A stretch of DNA of 64,000 bases, from positions 2,666,001-2,730,000 of the forward strand of contig NZ_CP121662.1 of the NCBI RefSeq assembly GCF_029714285.1. The letters are read 5' to 3'. The notes under the pieces are model-generated. The model was not told where the DNA came from and did not search any database. It saw only the letters and a program-made list of their open reading frames with translations. Below, one piece after another: positions 1 to 13,337 of the stretch. Position numbers and translations under genes: made by a program. Numbering within the stretch: the first letter of the stretch is position 1; every line of letters starts with the position of its first letter. This DNA is from Rhizobium sp. CB3090 (lineage in GTDB: Bacteria; Pseudomonadota; Alphaproteobacteria; Rhizobiales; Rhizobiaceae).

Positions 1-1089
1 GCGGCCGAAGCGCAGGAGCGGCCGCGCAAGACATTGCTCGATATGCTGTTCGGCAATTCGGAGCCTGATCTTCCCGAGCAGCAGCCCGCGCCGAGACGCA
101 CTATGCGGCCGCACAAGCGGACCGCTCCGCCGCCGCGCCAAGTGGTAACCCAGCCGGATACGCCGCCGGAGGTCCAGAAACTGCCTGATGCCAAGACGAT
201 CCTCGTCGTTGGCGATTTTTTGGCGGGCGGCCTCGGCGACGGGCTGGACGATGCCTTTTCCGCCTCACCCGGCGTCGTCGTGCAGACGCGCAGCACCATC
301 GCCTCCGGCCTCGTGCGCCAGGACTATTACAACTGGCCGCAACAACTGCCCACTATGATGGATCAATTGAAACCGGCCATGGTCGTCGTCATGATCGGCG
401 CCAACGACCGCCAGCAGATGACGGGTGACGGGCTCAATGAAAAATTCGGCACAGACCCATGGTACCTCGCCTATGAGGAGCGCGTGCAGCAGTTCGGCAA
501 GCTGGTGACAAGCCGCCATATCCCCCTGCTCTGGGTCGGCCTGCCACCCTTCGGCTCAAGCCAAATGACGGCCGATGCCGTGAAGCTCAACCAACTGTAC
601 CAAAGTCAGGTCGAAAGTATCGGCGGCGAGTTCATCGATATCTGGGACGGCTTCACCGACGAGAACGGCGCGTTCATCGTCACCGGCTCAGACATCAACG
701 GCCAGCAAGTGCGGCTTAGAACCGCCGACGGCATCAATCTCACGGCAGCAGGAAAACGCAAGGTCGCCTTCTACGTCGAAAAACCGACGCGCCGGCTTCT
801 CGGCGATCAGGCGAGTCCAGATATCACCCGCCTCGACACCGGCAACCAACTGCCGGCCGAACAGGTCAATCTGCCGCCGGGGGAGATGGACAAGATCACC
901 CGTACGCAGCCCGTAAGCCTCTCCGATCCCAATCTCGACGGCGGCGCGCAGCTTCTCGGCGGTGCCCCCGCCCGCGCCTCCGTCACCGAGTCCCCTCGCG
1001 ACCTCCTGGTCGAAAAAGGCCAGATGGCCCCGGCACCGACCGGACGCGTTGACGACTATCGGCTGCCGACGGCGACAACTGCTCCATAG
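1..1089 (+). CDS. SGNH/GDSL-like hydrolase-fold protein (DUF459 type), 5' partial
   Basis: The frame is open to base 1, so the gene starts outside the window; the TTG at 34 need not be its start. The visible 362 residues begin with a proline- and arginine-rich linker, followed by an SGNH-type domain and a Pro/Ala-rich tail. I see the block I equivalent VVGDFLAGGLGDGL, the block III motif MIGANDRQQ, and a block V region ADGINLTAAG. DUF459 proteins of rhizobia are usually exported or periplasmic and may act on envelope polymers. The nucleophile position of block I holds Phe (GDF, not GDS) and the block V His position appears to be Asn, so catalysis is doubtful. The signal sequence, if any, lies upstream of the window. 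Family assignment is fairly secure; function is unknown. Confidence 0.75.
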   Translation, partial: AAEAQERPRKTLLDMLFGNSEPDLPEQQPAPRRTMRPHKRTAPPPRQVVTQPDTPPEVQKLPDAKTILVVGDFLAGGLGDGLDDAFSASPGVVVQTRSTIASGLVRQDYYNWPQQLPTMMDQLKPAMVVVMIGANDRQQMTGDGLNEKFGTDPWYLAYEERVQQFGKLVTSRHIPLLWVGLPPFGSSQMTADAVKLNQLYQSQVESIGGEFIDIWDGFTDENGAFIVTGSDINGQQVRLRTADGINLTAAGKRKVAFYVEKPTRRLLGDQASPDITRLDTGNQLPAEQVNLPPGEMDKITRTQPVSLSDPNLDGGAQLLGGAPARASVTESPRDLLVEKGQMAPAPTGRVDDYRLPTATTAP

Positions 1090-1125
1090 CCGTCACCGGA
1101 TACCAACAAAACGAGGGCAATTCGC

Positions 1126-2211
1126 ATGCTGGAATCGCACGAAGACCTTGGCCTGCCAGAAGTATCTGCAGACGGATGGGCGATATCTGTTCCTGAGAAT
1201 CATGGTTTCGATGCGGATAGATTGCGAGGCATCGGCCCACATTTCGAGGCATGGACAGCGGCAAATGCCCACGCCATCATAGTCGCCCGCCACGGCAAAC
1301 TGGTCTACGAGCGGTATTTCGCCGGGGAAGATAGAGCATGGGCGGTTCCGCTTGGCCGCGTGGCGTACCATGCGGGCCTCAGGCACGATCTTCGTTCAAT
1401 CACCAAAAGCATCACCTCCATTCTCGTCGGCATCGCTATCGAAAATGGATGGATCGCGGACCTCGACCTGCCGGTTTTCTACTTCTTTCCTGATCACGCC
1501 GATCTGCGCACGCCGGAAAAAGATAGGATAACGCTTCGTCATCTGCTCACCATGTCCGCTGGTTTTGCCTGGAGCGAGGAGCTCCCCTACAGCAATCCAG
1601 CCAACAGCGCGCGCCGGATGATGGAAGCCGCTGACCTGCACCGATACGTTCTTGAACAGCCGGTCGCTGAGCCGACGGGCGCTGTGTACAACTATAACGG
1701 CGGATTGACCGCCCTGCTCGGCGCCATTCTGCACAGGGCATCGGGACGACCGCCGGATCAGTTCGCCAAGGAATATCTCTTCGATCCTCTTGGCATCAAT
1801 GACGTGGAATGGGTTCGCTACCCGAACGGAACACCCAATGTTACGTCCGGCTTGCGCATGCGGTCACGCGACGTCGCCAAGATCGGTCAGCTTGTGTTGA
1901 ACAGAGGCGGTTGGAACAACACCAGGATTCTTTCATCGGCCTGGATCGATCAGGCTACCTCACCGCAAATCCAGGGAGAGGGCCTGTACTTCTATGGGTT
2001 CCAATGGTGGCTCGGACGCTCGCTGATCGATCGGCAGGAGATTAGCTGGACTGCGGGTGTTGGTTGGGGTGGACAAAGACTCTATGTCATTCCGAGCCTG
2101 GACATCACAGCCGTCGTGTTGGCAGGATTATATGACAATCCCATGCTGCAACCGGCCGTAGGAGATGCCCTACTCCGGCGTTTCCTGCTTCCTGCCGTAA
2201 CGAACCGCTAA
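1126..2211 (+). CDS. Serine hydrolase, class C beta-lactamase / penicillin-binding-protein fold
   Basis: 361 residues. The nucleophile motif SITK is at residues 91-94, the tyrosine motif YNYNGG around 188-193, and a C-terminal WTAGVGWGG stretch stands where these enzymes carry the third active-site element. No signal peptide is evident, so a cytoplasmic esterase, amidase or 6-aminohexanoate-dimer-hydrolase-like role is more likely than beta-lactam resistance. The ATG follows GAGGG at about eight bases. It is 36 bases downstream of the preceding gene, same strand, and could be co-transcribed with it. It converges with gltD across a shared hairpin. The substrate cannot be read from the sequence. 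Confidence 0.8.
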   Translation: MLESHEDLGLPEVSADGWAISVPENHGFDADRLRGIGPHFEAWTAANAHAIIVARHGKLVYERYFAGEDRAWAVPLGRVAYHAGLRHDLRSITKSITSILVGIAIENGWIADLDLPVFYFFPDHADLRTPEKDRITLRHLLTMSAGFAWSEELPYSNPANSARRMMEAADLHRYVLEQPVAEPTGAVYNYNGGLTALLGAILHRASGRPPDQFAKEYLFDPLGINDVEWVRYPNGTPNVTSGLRMRSRDVAKIGQLVLNRGGWNNTRILSSAWIDQATSPQIQGEGLYFYGFQWWLGRSLIDRQEISWTAGVGWGGQRLYVIPSLDITAVVLAGLYDNPMLQPAVGDALLRRFLLPAVTNR

Positions 2212-2243
2212 AAGAAAAGGCTCCGCCGAAGCAGAGCCTTTGA
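2211..2243. terminator. Convergent hairpin terminator between serine hydrolase and gltD
   Basis: AAGGCTC (2217-2223) pairs with GAGCCTT (2234-2240) across a ten-base loop. Read on the minus strand the stem is followed by TTTTCTTTT, a good intrinsic terminator for gltD. On the plus strand the tail is only a few T. Confidence 0.7.
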
Positions 2244-2264
2244 CCTTCGATAATGCCGAAGCTT

Positions 2265-3719
2265 TTACCGCGGCAGCACCGTCGAGCCCATCAGGGCCTC
2301 GTCGATCGCGCGGGCGGCCTGGCGGCCTTCGCGGATGGCCCAGACGACCAGGGACTGGCCGCGGCGGACGTCGCCGGCGGTCCAGAGCTTGTCGACCGAG
2401 GTCTTGTAGTCCTTGTCGTCGGCGACAACGTTGGTCGAGCCGCGCTTGTCGGTGTTGAGCGTCAGCTTGCCGTCGAGTTCCTTCAGCACGCTATCGGTGA
2501 ATGGGCCGCGGAAGCCGATGGCGATGAATGCGAGGTCGGCGCGGATGACGAATTCCGTCCCGGCGATCGGCTTGCGGCGCTCATCGACTTCGCAGCACTT
2601 CACGCCGGTCAGCACACCGTCTTCGCCGATGAATTCAAGCGTTGCCACCTGGAATTCGCGCACAGCACCCTCGGCCTGGGAGGAGGAGGTGCGCATCTTC
2701 GTCGCCCAGAAGGGCCAGACGGCGAGCTTGTCTTCCTTTTCCGGCGGCTGCGGGCGGATGTCGAGCTGGGTCACCTTGACCGCACCCTGGCGGAAAGCGG
2801 TGCCGACGCAGTCGGATGCGGTGTCGCCACCACCGACGACGACGATATGCTTGCCGCCAGCGAGGATCGGATCGGACGGCCAGCCGATGCTGTCGATATT
2901 TTCGCGGCCGATGCGGCGGTTCTGCTGCACGAGATAGGGCATGGCGTCATGGACGCCGGCAAGCGTCGTGCCCGGAATGCCGGCTTCACGCGGGGTTTCC
3001 GAGCCGCCGCAGTAAAGAACCGCGTCATAGTCAGCCAGAAGCTCCTCGACTTTGACGTCCACGCCGACGTTGACGCCGCAATGGAAGGTCACGCCTTCGC
3101 CCTTCATCTGCTCGACGCGGCGATCGATGAAGTTCTTCTCCATCTTGAAGTCCGGAATGCCATAGCGCAGCAGCCCGCCGGGCTTCGTCTCGCGCTCGTA
3201 GACATGGACGTCATGGCCGGCGCGGCCAAGCTGCTGCGCCGCCGCCATCCCGGCAGGGCCGGAGCCGATGACGGCGACCTTCTTGCCCGTATGGACGGTT
3301 GCCGGCTGCGGCCGGATGAAACCGAGCTCATAGGCCTTATCGGCGATGGCCTGTTCGACCGTCTTGATCGCAACTGGAGCATCCTCGAGATTCAGCGTGC
3401 AGGCTTCTTCGCAAGGCGCAGGGCAGACGCGGCCGGTGAATTCCGGGAAGTTGTTGGTCGAGTGCAGGTTGCGGATCGCCTCTTCCCAGTTGTTGTTGTA
3501 GACGAGGTCGTTCCAGTCCGGAATCTGGTTGTGAACCGGGCAGCCGGTCGGGCCGTGGCAATAAGGAATGCCACAGTCCATGCAACGCGCGGCCTGTTTC
3601 TGGACTTCCTGGTCCGACATGGGGATCGTGAATTCGCGGAAATGCCGGATGCGATCAGACGCCGGCTGATACTTGCCAACCTGCCGGTCGATTTCCAAAA
3701 AGCCTGTTACCTTGCCCAT
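2265..3719 (-). CDS. gltD: Glutamate synthase (NADPH) small subunit
   Basis: 484 residues, full length for GltD. It passes electrons from NADPH through FAD and iron-sulfur clusters to the large subunit, which makes two glutamates from glutamine and 2-oxoglutarate. The N-terminal cysteine sets [16 protein letters not shown] and CPAPCEEAC belong to the [4Fe-4S] domain. [14 protein letters not shown] is the FAD dinucleotide fold and [13 protein letters not shown] the NADPH fold; the AIGFRGP motif lies near the C-terminus. The start is preceded by AAGGAAA. It lies 178 bases downstream of gltB on the same strand, so the two are probably one operon in the order gltB-gltD. The gap between them has no obvious promoter or strong terminator. 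Confidence 0.97.
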   Translation of the reverse strand: MGKVTGFLEIDRQVGKYQPASDRIRHFREFTIPMSDQEVQKQAARCMDCGIPYCHGPTGCPVHNQIPDWNDLVYNNNWEEAIRNLHSTNNFPEFTGRVCPAPCEEACTLNLEDAPVAIKTVEQAIADKAYELGFIRPQPATVHTGKKVAVIGSGPAGMAAAQQLGRAGHDVHVYERETKPGGLLRYGIPDFKMEKNFIDRRVEQMKGEGVTFHCGVNVGVDVKVEELLADYDAVLYCGGSETPREAGIPGTTLAGVHDAMPYLVQQNRRIGRENIDSIGWPSDPILAGGKHIVVVGGGDTASDCVGTAFRQGAVKVTQLDIRPQPPEKEDKLAVWPFWATKMRTSSSQAEGAVREFQVATLEFIGEDGVLTGVKCCEVDERRKPIAGTEFVIRADLAFIAIGFRGPFTDSVLKELDGKLTLNTDKRGSTNVVADDKDYKTSVDKLWTAGDVRRGQSLVVWAIREGRQAARAIDEALMGSTVLPR

Positions 3720-3897
3720 GCTTTCGTTTCCTTACTCAAAATAGAGGAGCCGATGGCTCCCGTGCCTGAAGGCAAATCCCGCTGCCCTGTCCGGCACTGT
3801 AATTCAAATCCGATTCCGCTTTTCGACAGTTGCGATCACCACTCCGGCGATCGCAATCGGACGCGAAATCCTCGAAGGGAAGACGAGCTGCAGCGGA

Positions 3898-8637
<4,740 letters not shown>

Positions 8638-9204
8638 CGTTTTCCCTCCGGTAAGGCCCGCATCGCGGGCGATCCTTCGTCCCGCGCCGCCCCGTTATCG
8701 GGTCCGACGCGCGACAGCGCTGTTGCATTGTGAAGATCGGCCGCAGACCATGACCCCTTGGTGGAGCCCGTCGTCAGCGTTCCGCGCCTTGCTTATTCCA
8801 CCGCCGCTCCACATGGTTGCCTGTCGGCTTCCCTGGGACATGCTCGCAGTAACTATAGCTCGAAATCCCGATATCGTCAGGACCCTCTAGCGCATCTTCG
8901 GCCTTGGCGGCCAAAATAGGACAGCAACCCTGTCCTAATTCATCAGCTCTATGCCAGAAAGTGATGGGCTTCGCAAGAGCAAAACGGCAAATTATCGCTA
9001 ACTTGCGACGGAAGATTGCCAATGCTTCAAAATTCGAGCAAGAAAGTTTCACTGCGCCGCATCATTTTGTTTGTTGATTGCGCAGATCAATTTCTGTGAT
9101 CTGTCTTTCAGCATCGCGCTCTTGATCCCCTGCGACATTGGATTAATGTCCGGCGAACCTGCTAACCCTCCCCGCAATCCCGTTGATTCAATTGGTGCAT
9201 ATCC
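8638..9204. other. Intergenic region between divergent gltB and ltaE-like genes
   Basis: 567 bases without a convincing gene. It must carry the promoters of both flanking genes. The gltB-proximal half (to about 8890) is GC-rich; the part from about 8910 to 9200 is distinctly more AT-rich and is the likely regulatory core. It contains an 8-base dyad at 8917-8937 and a looser TTGAT/ATCAA dyad with seven-base spacing at 9074-9090. I could not place a confident -35/-10 pair. An antisense frame of 92 codons (8774-9052, minus) has no recognisable protein features. Confidence 0.6.
8917..8937. promoter_or_regulatory. Perfect 8-bp dyad, candidate operator upstream of gltB
   Basis: TAGGACAG at 8917-8924 and CTGTCCTA at 8930-8937 form a perfect inverted repeat with a five-base centre. 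It has no T-run on either side, so it reads as an operator rather than a terminator. The regulator is unknown to me; it is not an alphaproteobacterial LexA (GTTC-N7-GTTC) or FNR/FixK site. Confidence 0.45.
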
Positions 9205-10251
9205 ATGTTCTTTGCTTCCGATAATTGGGCCGGCGCCCATCCCAAGATCGCCCAGCGTCTTCTCGCCGAATCCGGCGGTTTTGCCGCAGCCTACGGCACC
9301 AGCGATCTCGATCGGAAGATTGAAGCCAAGTTCGCCGAGATCTTCGAGCGTGATGTCGCCGTCTTCTTCGTCGCGACCGGCACCGCCGCCAATTCGCTGT
9401 CGCTCGCGAGTGTCCAGAAGCCAGGTGGCATCAGCTTCTGCCACGCGGAGGCGCATGTGGCCGAGGACGAATGCGGGGCGCCGGATTTCTTCAGCGGAGC
9501 GCGGCTGGCGACGGTCGAGGGTGCAGCCGGCAAAATCGATGTGAAAGCACTTGCCACCAAGATCGCCCGCTTCCCGCAGGACGCCCTCCATCACGGCCGG
9601 GCCGCCGCAGTGACCATCACCCAGGCGACGGAGATCGGCACGGTCTATTCGCTCGCTGAAATTGACGCCATCGCTTCCGTCTGCAAAGCGAACGGCCTGC
9701 CGCTGCATATGGATGGCGCCCGTTTCGCCAATGCGCTGGTCGCGCTTGGCGTCAACCCGGCGGAAATGACCTGGAAGCGTGGGGTCGACATACTTTCCTT
9801 CGGCGGCACCAAGAACGGCTGCTGGTGCGCAGAAGCAATCGTCTTTTTCAATCCGGCGCAGGCGAAGGAGATGCATTTCGTCCGAAAACGCGCCGCCCAG
9901 CTTTTCTCCAAGTCACGTTTCATCGCCGCCCAGTTCGACGGCTACTTCGAGGGCGGTCTCTGGCTCGACCTTGCCCGCCATTCCAACCGCATGGCCGATC
10001 GTCTTCGCTCCGGCATCGAACAGGCCGCCACCGCACGCCTCGCCTGGCCTACGGCTTCGAACGAAGTCTTTGCGATCATTTCGAAATCGGCCGCCAAGAC
10101 CGCCGAGGACAAGGGTGCAAAGTTCTACGAATGGCCGATCCCGGAATCGCAGCCCGGACTGGTGAAAAGGGACGAGACTCTGATCCGCCTCGTCACCAGC
10201 TTCGCCACGACCGACGACGATGTCACCGGCTTCCTGGCTTGCCTCGCCTGA
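9205..10251 (+). CDS. Low-specificity L-threonine aldolase / beta-eliminating lyase
   Basis: 348 residues, the usual length for PLP fold-type I threonine aldolases, which cleave L-threonine or L-allo-threonine to glycine and acetaldehyde. Visible features are the N-terminal FASDNWAGAHP, the glycine turn GTGTAAN near residues 57-63 that cups the cofactor, the aspartate in HMDGARFANA, and the PLP-binding lysine in SFGGTKNG near residue 199. It is transcribed divergently from gltB across a long shared regulatory gap. No clear ribosome-binding site precedes the ATG; leaderless or weak initiation is possible. Naming it ltaE is reasonable, but relatives with other beta-elimination substrates cannot be excluded. 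Confidence 0.88.
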   Translation: MFFASDNWAGAHPKIAQRLLAESGGFAAAYGTSDLDRKIEAKFAEIFERDVAVFFVATGTAANSLSLASVQKPGGISFCHAEAHVAEDECGAPDFFSGARLATVEGAAGKIDVKALATKIARFPQDALHHGRAAAVTITQATEIGTVYSLAEIDAIASVCKANGLPLHMDGARFANALVALGVNPAEMTWKRGVDILSFGGTKNGCWCAEAIVFFNPAQAKEMHFVRKRAAQLFSKSRFIAAQFDGYFEGGLWLDLARHSNRMADRLRSGIEQAATARLAWPTASNEVFAIISKSAAKTAEDKGAKFYEWPIPESQPGLVKRDETLIRLVTSFATTDDDVTGFLACLA

Positions 10252-10266
10252 TTTTTGGGTAAAAAG

Positions 10267-10310
10267 GAGCGCCGTAGCTGTCCCATCGGGGCGCACGCGG
10301 CGCTCAGCAC
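10267..10310 (-). terminator. Intrinsic terminator of the small minus-strand gene
   Basis: GAGCGCCG (10267-10274) pairs with CGGCGCTC (10298-10305). Read on the minus strand the stem runs directly into CTTTTTA. The orientation fits termination of the 45-residue gene at 10323-10460; on the plus strand, after the aldolase gene, it lacks a T-run. Confidence 0.6.
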
Positions 10311-10322
10311 CTCATTTGGAGG

Positions 10323-10460
10323 TCAATTCTGACTTGGGTGCACGAATAGCGCGGAGTGTGAAACGCCTTGGCCGGGTTGGCCGGGCATGTGGCGGGTTAT
10401 GACCGTCATCGCCATCACGCAGGCGACCAGTCCGCAGATAAACATCGCACCATATTTCAT
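10323..10460 (-). CDS. Small single-pass membrane protein, unknown
   Basis: 45 residues starting MKYGAMFICGLVACVMAMTV, a single hydrophobic segment, then a polar tail rich in Gly, His and Ser. The ATG at 10460 has GAGG about twelve bases upstream. The frame stays open further upstream (to 10658), but that extension looks non-coding. A minus-strand terminator follows the stop codon, which supports an independent short transcript. I recognise no family. It could be a small inner-membrane or lipoprotein-like peptide. Confidence is limited by length. Confidence 0.45.
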   Translation of the reverse strand: MKYGAMFICGLVACVMAMTVITRHMPGQPGQGVSHSALFVHPSQN

Positions 10461-10663
10461 CGGGCTGATTTTCCTCGACTCAGCTCGTTCAGTTACTTCG
10501 ACAATACTAACGAAAGCTGACGCGAACCTGAATGGGTGAATCAAGAGGGCAAGACACGCAAAAGGAGAGACGGCAGCCAGCAAAGGGATTTCAATGAGCC
10601 CTTCGACCTTATCCCGATGATTCAAAATGAATTTCAAGATTAGGATGCGGCGGCTCACATACG

Positions 10664-11524
10664 TCAGGCAGCAGATCTCAGTCCCCGCACCTTCGACAGA
10701 ATATCCTCCGACAAGGCACTGACCAGCAACTGATCCGCTCCCTTGCGCGGCACCAACACGAATTCGACATCCTCCAATGCCGGCAGCCAGCCAGGCGCAA
10801 TTTCCGATAGCCCCGTCGGTACCATGCTGCGGGGCTGAACGAGGACGCCCATGCCGGCCCGCGCCGCCGCGGTCAAGCCGCTGAGGCTGCCGCAGGTACA
10901 GACGATGCGCCAGGGCACCTGCTGACGACGCAGCGCTTCAAGGGCGGCTGCGCGGGTAATGCTGGGAGGGGGAAAGGCGATCAACGGCAAAGGCGCCGCA
11001 AGCTTTCGAATGCGATCCGGATCACGCGCCAGCCAGACCAGCGGCTCGCGATAGACGAGCTTTCCTCTGGCGTCGCCGAGACGACGTTTGGCAAGAACGA
11101 GGTCGAGGTCGCCATTGTCCTGCATCTCATAGAGCGTGCCGCTGAGGGCGACCGTCAATTCGAGATCGACGGAGGGATGCGAGCGAACAAATTCCTCCAG
11201 CACATCCGGCAACCGGCTGGTAACGAAATCCTCCGAGACGCCGAGCCGCAGATTGCCCCGTAGGCTGTTGCCGGCAAAGAGCTGCTGCACCTCCCCCTCG
11301 ATCGACAGCATCTGCCGGGCATGGCCGAGCAGCGCCTCGCCGTCGCCCGTCAACACCACCCGATGCGTGTCGCGCGCCAGAAGCTTGCGGCCGAGCGTGG
11401 TCTCCAGCCGCTGGATATGTTGGCTGACCGTGGACTGGCCGAGGCCGAGCCGTTCGGCCGCGAGTGTGAAACTGCCCATCTGCTCGACGGCGACGAAACT
11501 GCGCAATTGCGTGAGATCAAGCAT
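10664..11524 (-). CDS. LysR-family transcriptional regulator
   Basis: 286 residues. The N-terminal helix-turn-helix is typical: LDLTQLRSFVAVEQMGSF, then LGLGQSTVSQHIQRLE near residues 28-43. The remainder is the two-lobed periplasmic-binding-protein-like effector domain. I chose the ATG at 11524 because AGGA lies eight bases upstream; an in-frame ATG at 11533 has no room for a binding site. It is divergent from the sodium-symporter-like gene at 11629, and the gap contains ATCGTG/CACGAT half-sites. By the usual LysR arrangement it probably controls that transporter gene and itself. The inducer is unknown. Confidence 0.92.
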   Translation of the reverse strand: MLDLTQLRSFVAVEQMGSFTLAAERLGLGQSTVSQHIQRLETTLGRKLLARDTHRVVLTGDGEALLGHARQMLSIEGEVQQLFAGNSLRGNLRLGVSEDFVTSRLPDVLEEFVRSHPSVDLELTVALSGTLYEMQDNGDLDLVLAKRRLGDARGKLVYREPLVWLARDPDRIRKLAAPLPLIAFPPPSITRAAALEALRRQQVPWRIVCTCGSLSGLTAAARAGMGVLVQPRSMVPTGLSEIAPGWLPALEDVEFVLVPRKGADQLLVSALSEDILSKVRGLRSAA

Positions 11525-11540
11525 GGAATTCATCCTGAAT

Positions 11541-11577
11541 CACGATAACTGTTATTCCTTGCATCGTGGATCACGAT
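11541..11577. promoter_or_regulatory. Candidate LysR operator in divergent promoter region
   Basis: ATCGTG (11563-11568) and CACGAT (11572-11577) form a perfect dyad with three-base spacing. A third CACGAT copy lies at 11541-11546. The sites sit between the divergent LysR and transporter genes, where LysR proteins normally bind. Confidence 0.5.
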
Positions 11578-11628
11578 AGGTCTATGTGCAAGAACTAATC
11601 TTATGAAATTGCTATTGGGGTTGGCACG

Positions 11629-12663
11629 ATGCGCCGCTTTCTTCCAGACACTTTCACCACCCTGCTGGTGCTCACCGTGCTCGCGGCATCCTTCTTCCCG
11701 GTGCAGGGGACGAGCGCCCATTACTTCGGCATCGCCACCAATTTTGCCATCGGCCTGCTGTTCTTCCTGCACGGCGCGCGCCTGTCGCGGGATGTCGTCA
11801 TCGCCGGCCTCCTGCATTGGCGGCTGCATTTGATCATACTGCTGGCCACCTTCGGCATTTTCCCGCTCCTGGCTCTCGCCATGGGCGTGCTGGTGCCGAC
11901 CATCCTGCCGCAGGCGCTTTACACGGGCATCCTATTCCTCAGCGTGCTGCCCTCGACGGTGCAGTCCTCGATCGCCTTCACCTCGATTGCCGGCGGCAAT
12001 GTGCCGGCCGCGATCTGCGCCGCGTCGGCCTCCAACATCTTCGGCATGTTCCTGACGCCCCTGCTCGTCGGTGTGCTCTTCTCGGTCGGCGGCCATGGCG
12101 GTGGATTCTCCTGGGACGTGCTGGAGCAGATCATGCTGCAACTGCTTGCGCCCTTCATCGCCGGCCAGATCCTGCAGCCGTGGATCGGCAATTGGATACG
12201 TTCGAAGAAGACCATCCTGATGCCGGTCGACCGGGGCTCGATCCTGATGGTCGTCTATTCGGCCTTCAGCGAGGCCGTCGTCGAGGGATTGTGGCACACC
12301 TTCTCGTTGGTCGATATCGCCACCGTCATCGTCGCCAACATCGTGCTGCTGGCACTGGTGCTCTGCATCACCATGTTCGGCAGCCGTGCACTCGGCTTCT
12401 CTCGTGCCGACGAGATCACCATCACCTTCTGCGGTTCGAAGAAGTCGCTTGCAAGCGGCGTCCCGATGGCCAACGTCATCTTCGCCGGCCAGGGGATCGG
12501 CGCCATCGTCCTGCCACTGATGCTGTTCCACCAGATCCAGCTCATGGCCTGTGCCGTCATCGCCCAGAAATATGCGGATGCCGCCAAAAGGCGCGAAGCG
12601 GCCAAGGCCGAAGCAGAGACGGGAGGCGCGCCGAAACCGAACGGAGCCTCGAATGCAGCGTAA
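11629..12663 (+). CDS. Bile acid:sodium symporter family transporter (SBF-like)
   Basis: 344 residues with nine or ten predicted hydrophobic segments from residue 5 to about 320 and a charged, Ala/Lys/Glu-rich cytoplasmic tail. Motifs such as GIATNFAIGLLFFLHGARLS, LPSTVQSSIAFTSIAGGN and the late FCGSKKSLASGVPMA match the SBF-like/YfeH branch of the bile-acid:sodium and arsenite-transporter superfamily. The substrate is an organic anion in general terms but is not defined by sequence; bile acids are unlikely in a soil bacterium. The ATG follows GGGGTTGG. Its divergent LysR neighbour probably regulates it. A strong terminator follows. Confidence 0.85.
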   Translation: MRRFLPDTFTTLLVLTVLAASFFPVQGTSAHYFGIATNFAIGLLFFLHGARLSRDVVIAGLLHWRLHLIILLATFGIFPLLALAMGVLVPTILPQALYTGILFLSVLPSTVQSSIAFTSIAGGNVPAAICAASASNIFGMFLTPLLVGVLFSVGGHGGGFSWDVLEQIMLQLLAPFIAGQILQPWIGNWIRSKKTILMPVDRGSILMVVYSAFSEAVVEGLWHTFSLVDIATVIVANIVLLALVLCITMFGSRALGFSRADEITITFCGSKKSLASGVPMANVIFAGQGIGAIVLPLMLFHQIQLMACAVIAQKYADAAKRREAAKAEAETGGAPKPNGASNAA

Positions 12664-12690
12664 CGGTCGCTCCGACTATTGCCCATACGA

Positions 12691-12726
12691 AAGGCGGCGC
12701 CCCAACGGAGCGCCGCCTTGCTTTTG
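12691..12726 (+). terminator. Intrinsic terminator of the SBF-like transporter gene
   Basis: AAGGCGGCGC (12691-12700) pairs perfectly with GCGCCGCCTT (12710-12719), followed by GCTTTTG. It separates the transporter gene from the convergent hsp20 gene. Confidence 0.85.
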
Positions 12727-12768
12727 TGATCTGGGAGGATCGGTCTTCTGGCTATGGGTTGAAGCCCG

Positions 12769-13233
12769 TTAGTTGATATGGGCCTCGATTGCCTTCGGGG
12801 TCTCGACCGGCTCGGCGGTTATGGAGATACGGCGGGGCTTCATGGCTTCGGGAATGTTGCGCAACAGATCGATGTGCAGCAGACCATTCTTCAGCGAAGC
12901 CGCCTGGACCTCGACATGATCGGCAAGCTGGAAGCGGCGTTCGAAGGCGCGCTTGGCGATACCGCGATAGAGATATTCGCTGGCCTCGGCCGGCTGCTCA
13001 CTCTTTTCACCCTTGACGTGGAGAACATGGGCGCGAGCCTCAATGCTCAGTTCCTTTTCATCGAAACCGGCAACGGCCATGGTGATGCGATAGGTGTTCT
13101 CACCGGTGCGCTCGATGTTGTAGGGCGGATAGGCCTGCGCCTGATCCGGCTGCGTAAGGCTGTCGAGCATGGGGAAAAGACGGTCGAAACCGACGGTGGA
13201 ACGGTAAAGGGGAGAGAAATCTACGTGACGCAT
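12769..13233 (-). CDS. Small heat-shock protein, Hsp20/IbpA family
   Basis: 154 residues with the class A rhizobial sHsp N-terminus MRHVDFSPLYRSTVGFDRLF. The alpha-crystallin domain (about 35-130) includes YRITMAVAGFDEKEL and the late block LKNGLLHIDLLRNIPE, followed by a C-terminal RISITAEP containing the I-x-I anchoring motif. It holds unfolding proteins for refolding by DnaK and ClpB. The ATG at 13233 follows AGGAGG with five bases between; the open frame upstream to 13380 is the untranslated leader. That leader folds the ribosome-binding site into a hairpin resembling a ROSE thermometer, and an RpoH-like promoter lies about 100 bases upstream. Regulation by temperature at both transcription and translation is therefore likely. 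Confidence 0.95.
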   Translation of the reverse strand: MRHVDFSPLYRSTVGFDRLFPMLDSLTQPDQAQAYPPYNIERTGENTYRITMAVAGFDEKELSIEARAHVLHVKGEKSEQPAEASEYLYRGIAKRAFERRFQLADHVEVQAASLKNGLLHIDLLRNIPEAMKPRRISITAEPVETPKAIEAHIN

Positions 13234-13236
13234 GTT

Positions 13237-13253
13237 GTCCTCCTGTGAGCGAC
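13237..13253 (-). promoter_or_regulatory. ROSE-type RNA thermometer hairpin over the hsp20 ribosome-binding site
   Basis: On the minus strand GUC-G-CUC pairs with GAGGAC, leaving one G bulged opposite the Shine-Dalgarno AGGAGG, with loop ACAG. A UYGCU element with a bulged G facing the AGGA of the binding site is the hallmark of ROSE elements, which are common before rhizobial small heat-shock genes. The leader length of about 98 bases also fits. Confidence 0.65.
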
Positions 13254-13337
13254 GATTGCGATTCAGTTTTGCCCCATTGACCCCGCTCTGGGCGGCCTCG
13301 GGGCGGTTCGCGAGCCCGTTTGGCACCCGCAGAATGG

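Noticed and set aside
9074..9090. TTGAT/ATCAA dyad as an FNR or FixK site
   Set aside because: The spacing is seven bases; FNR/FixK sites need four.
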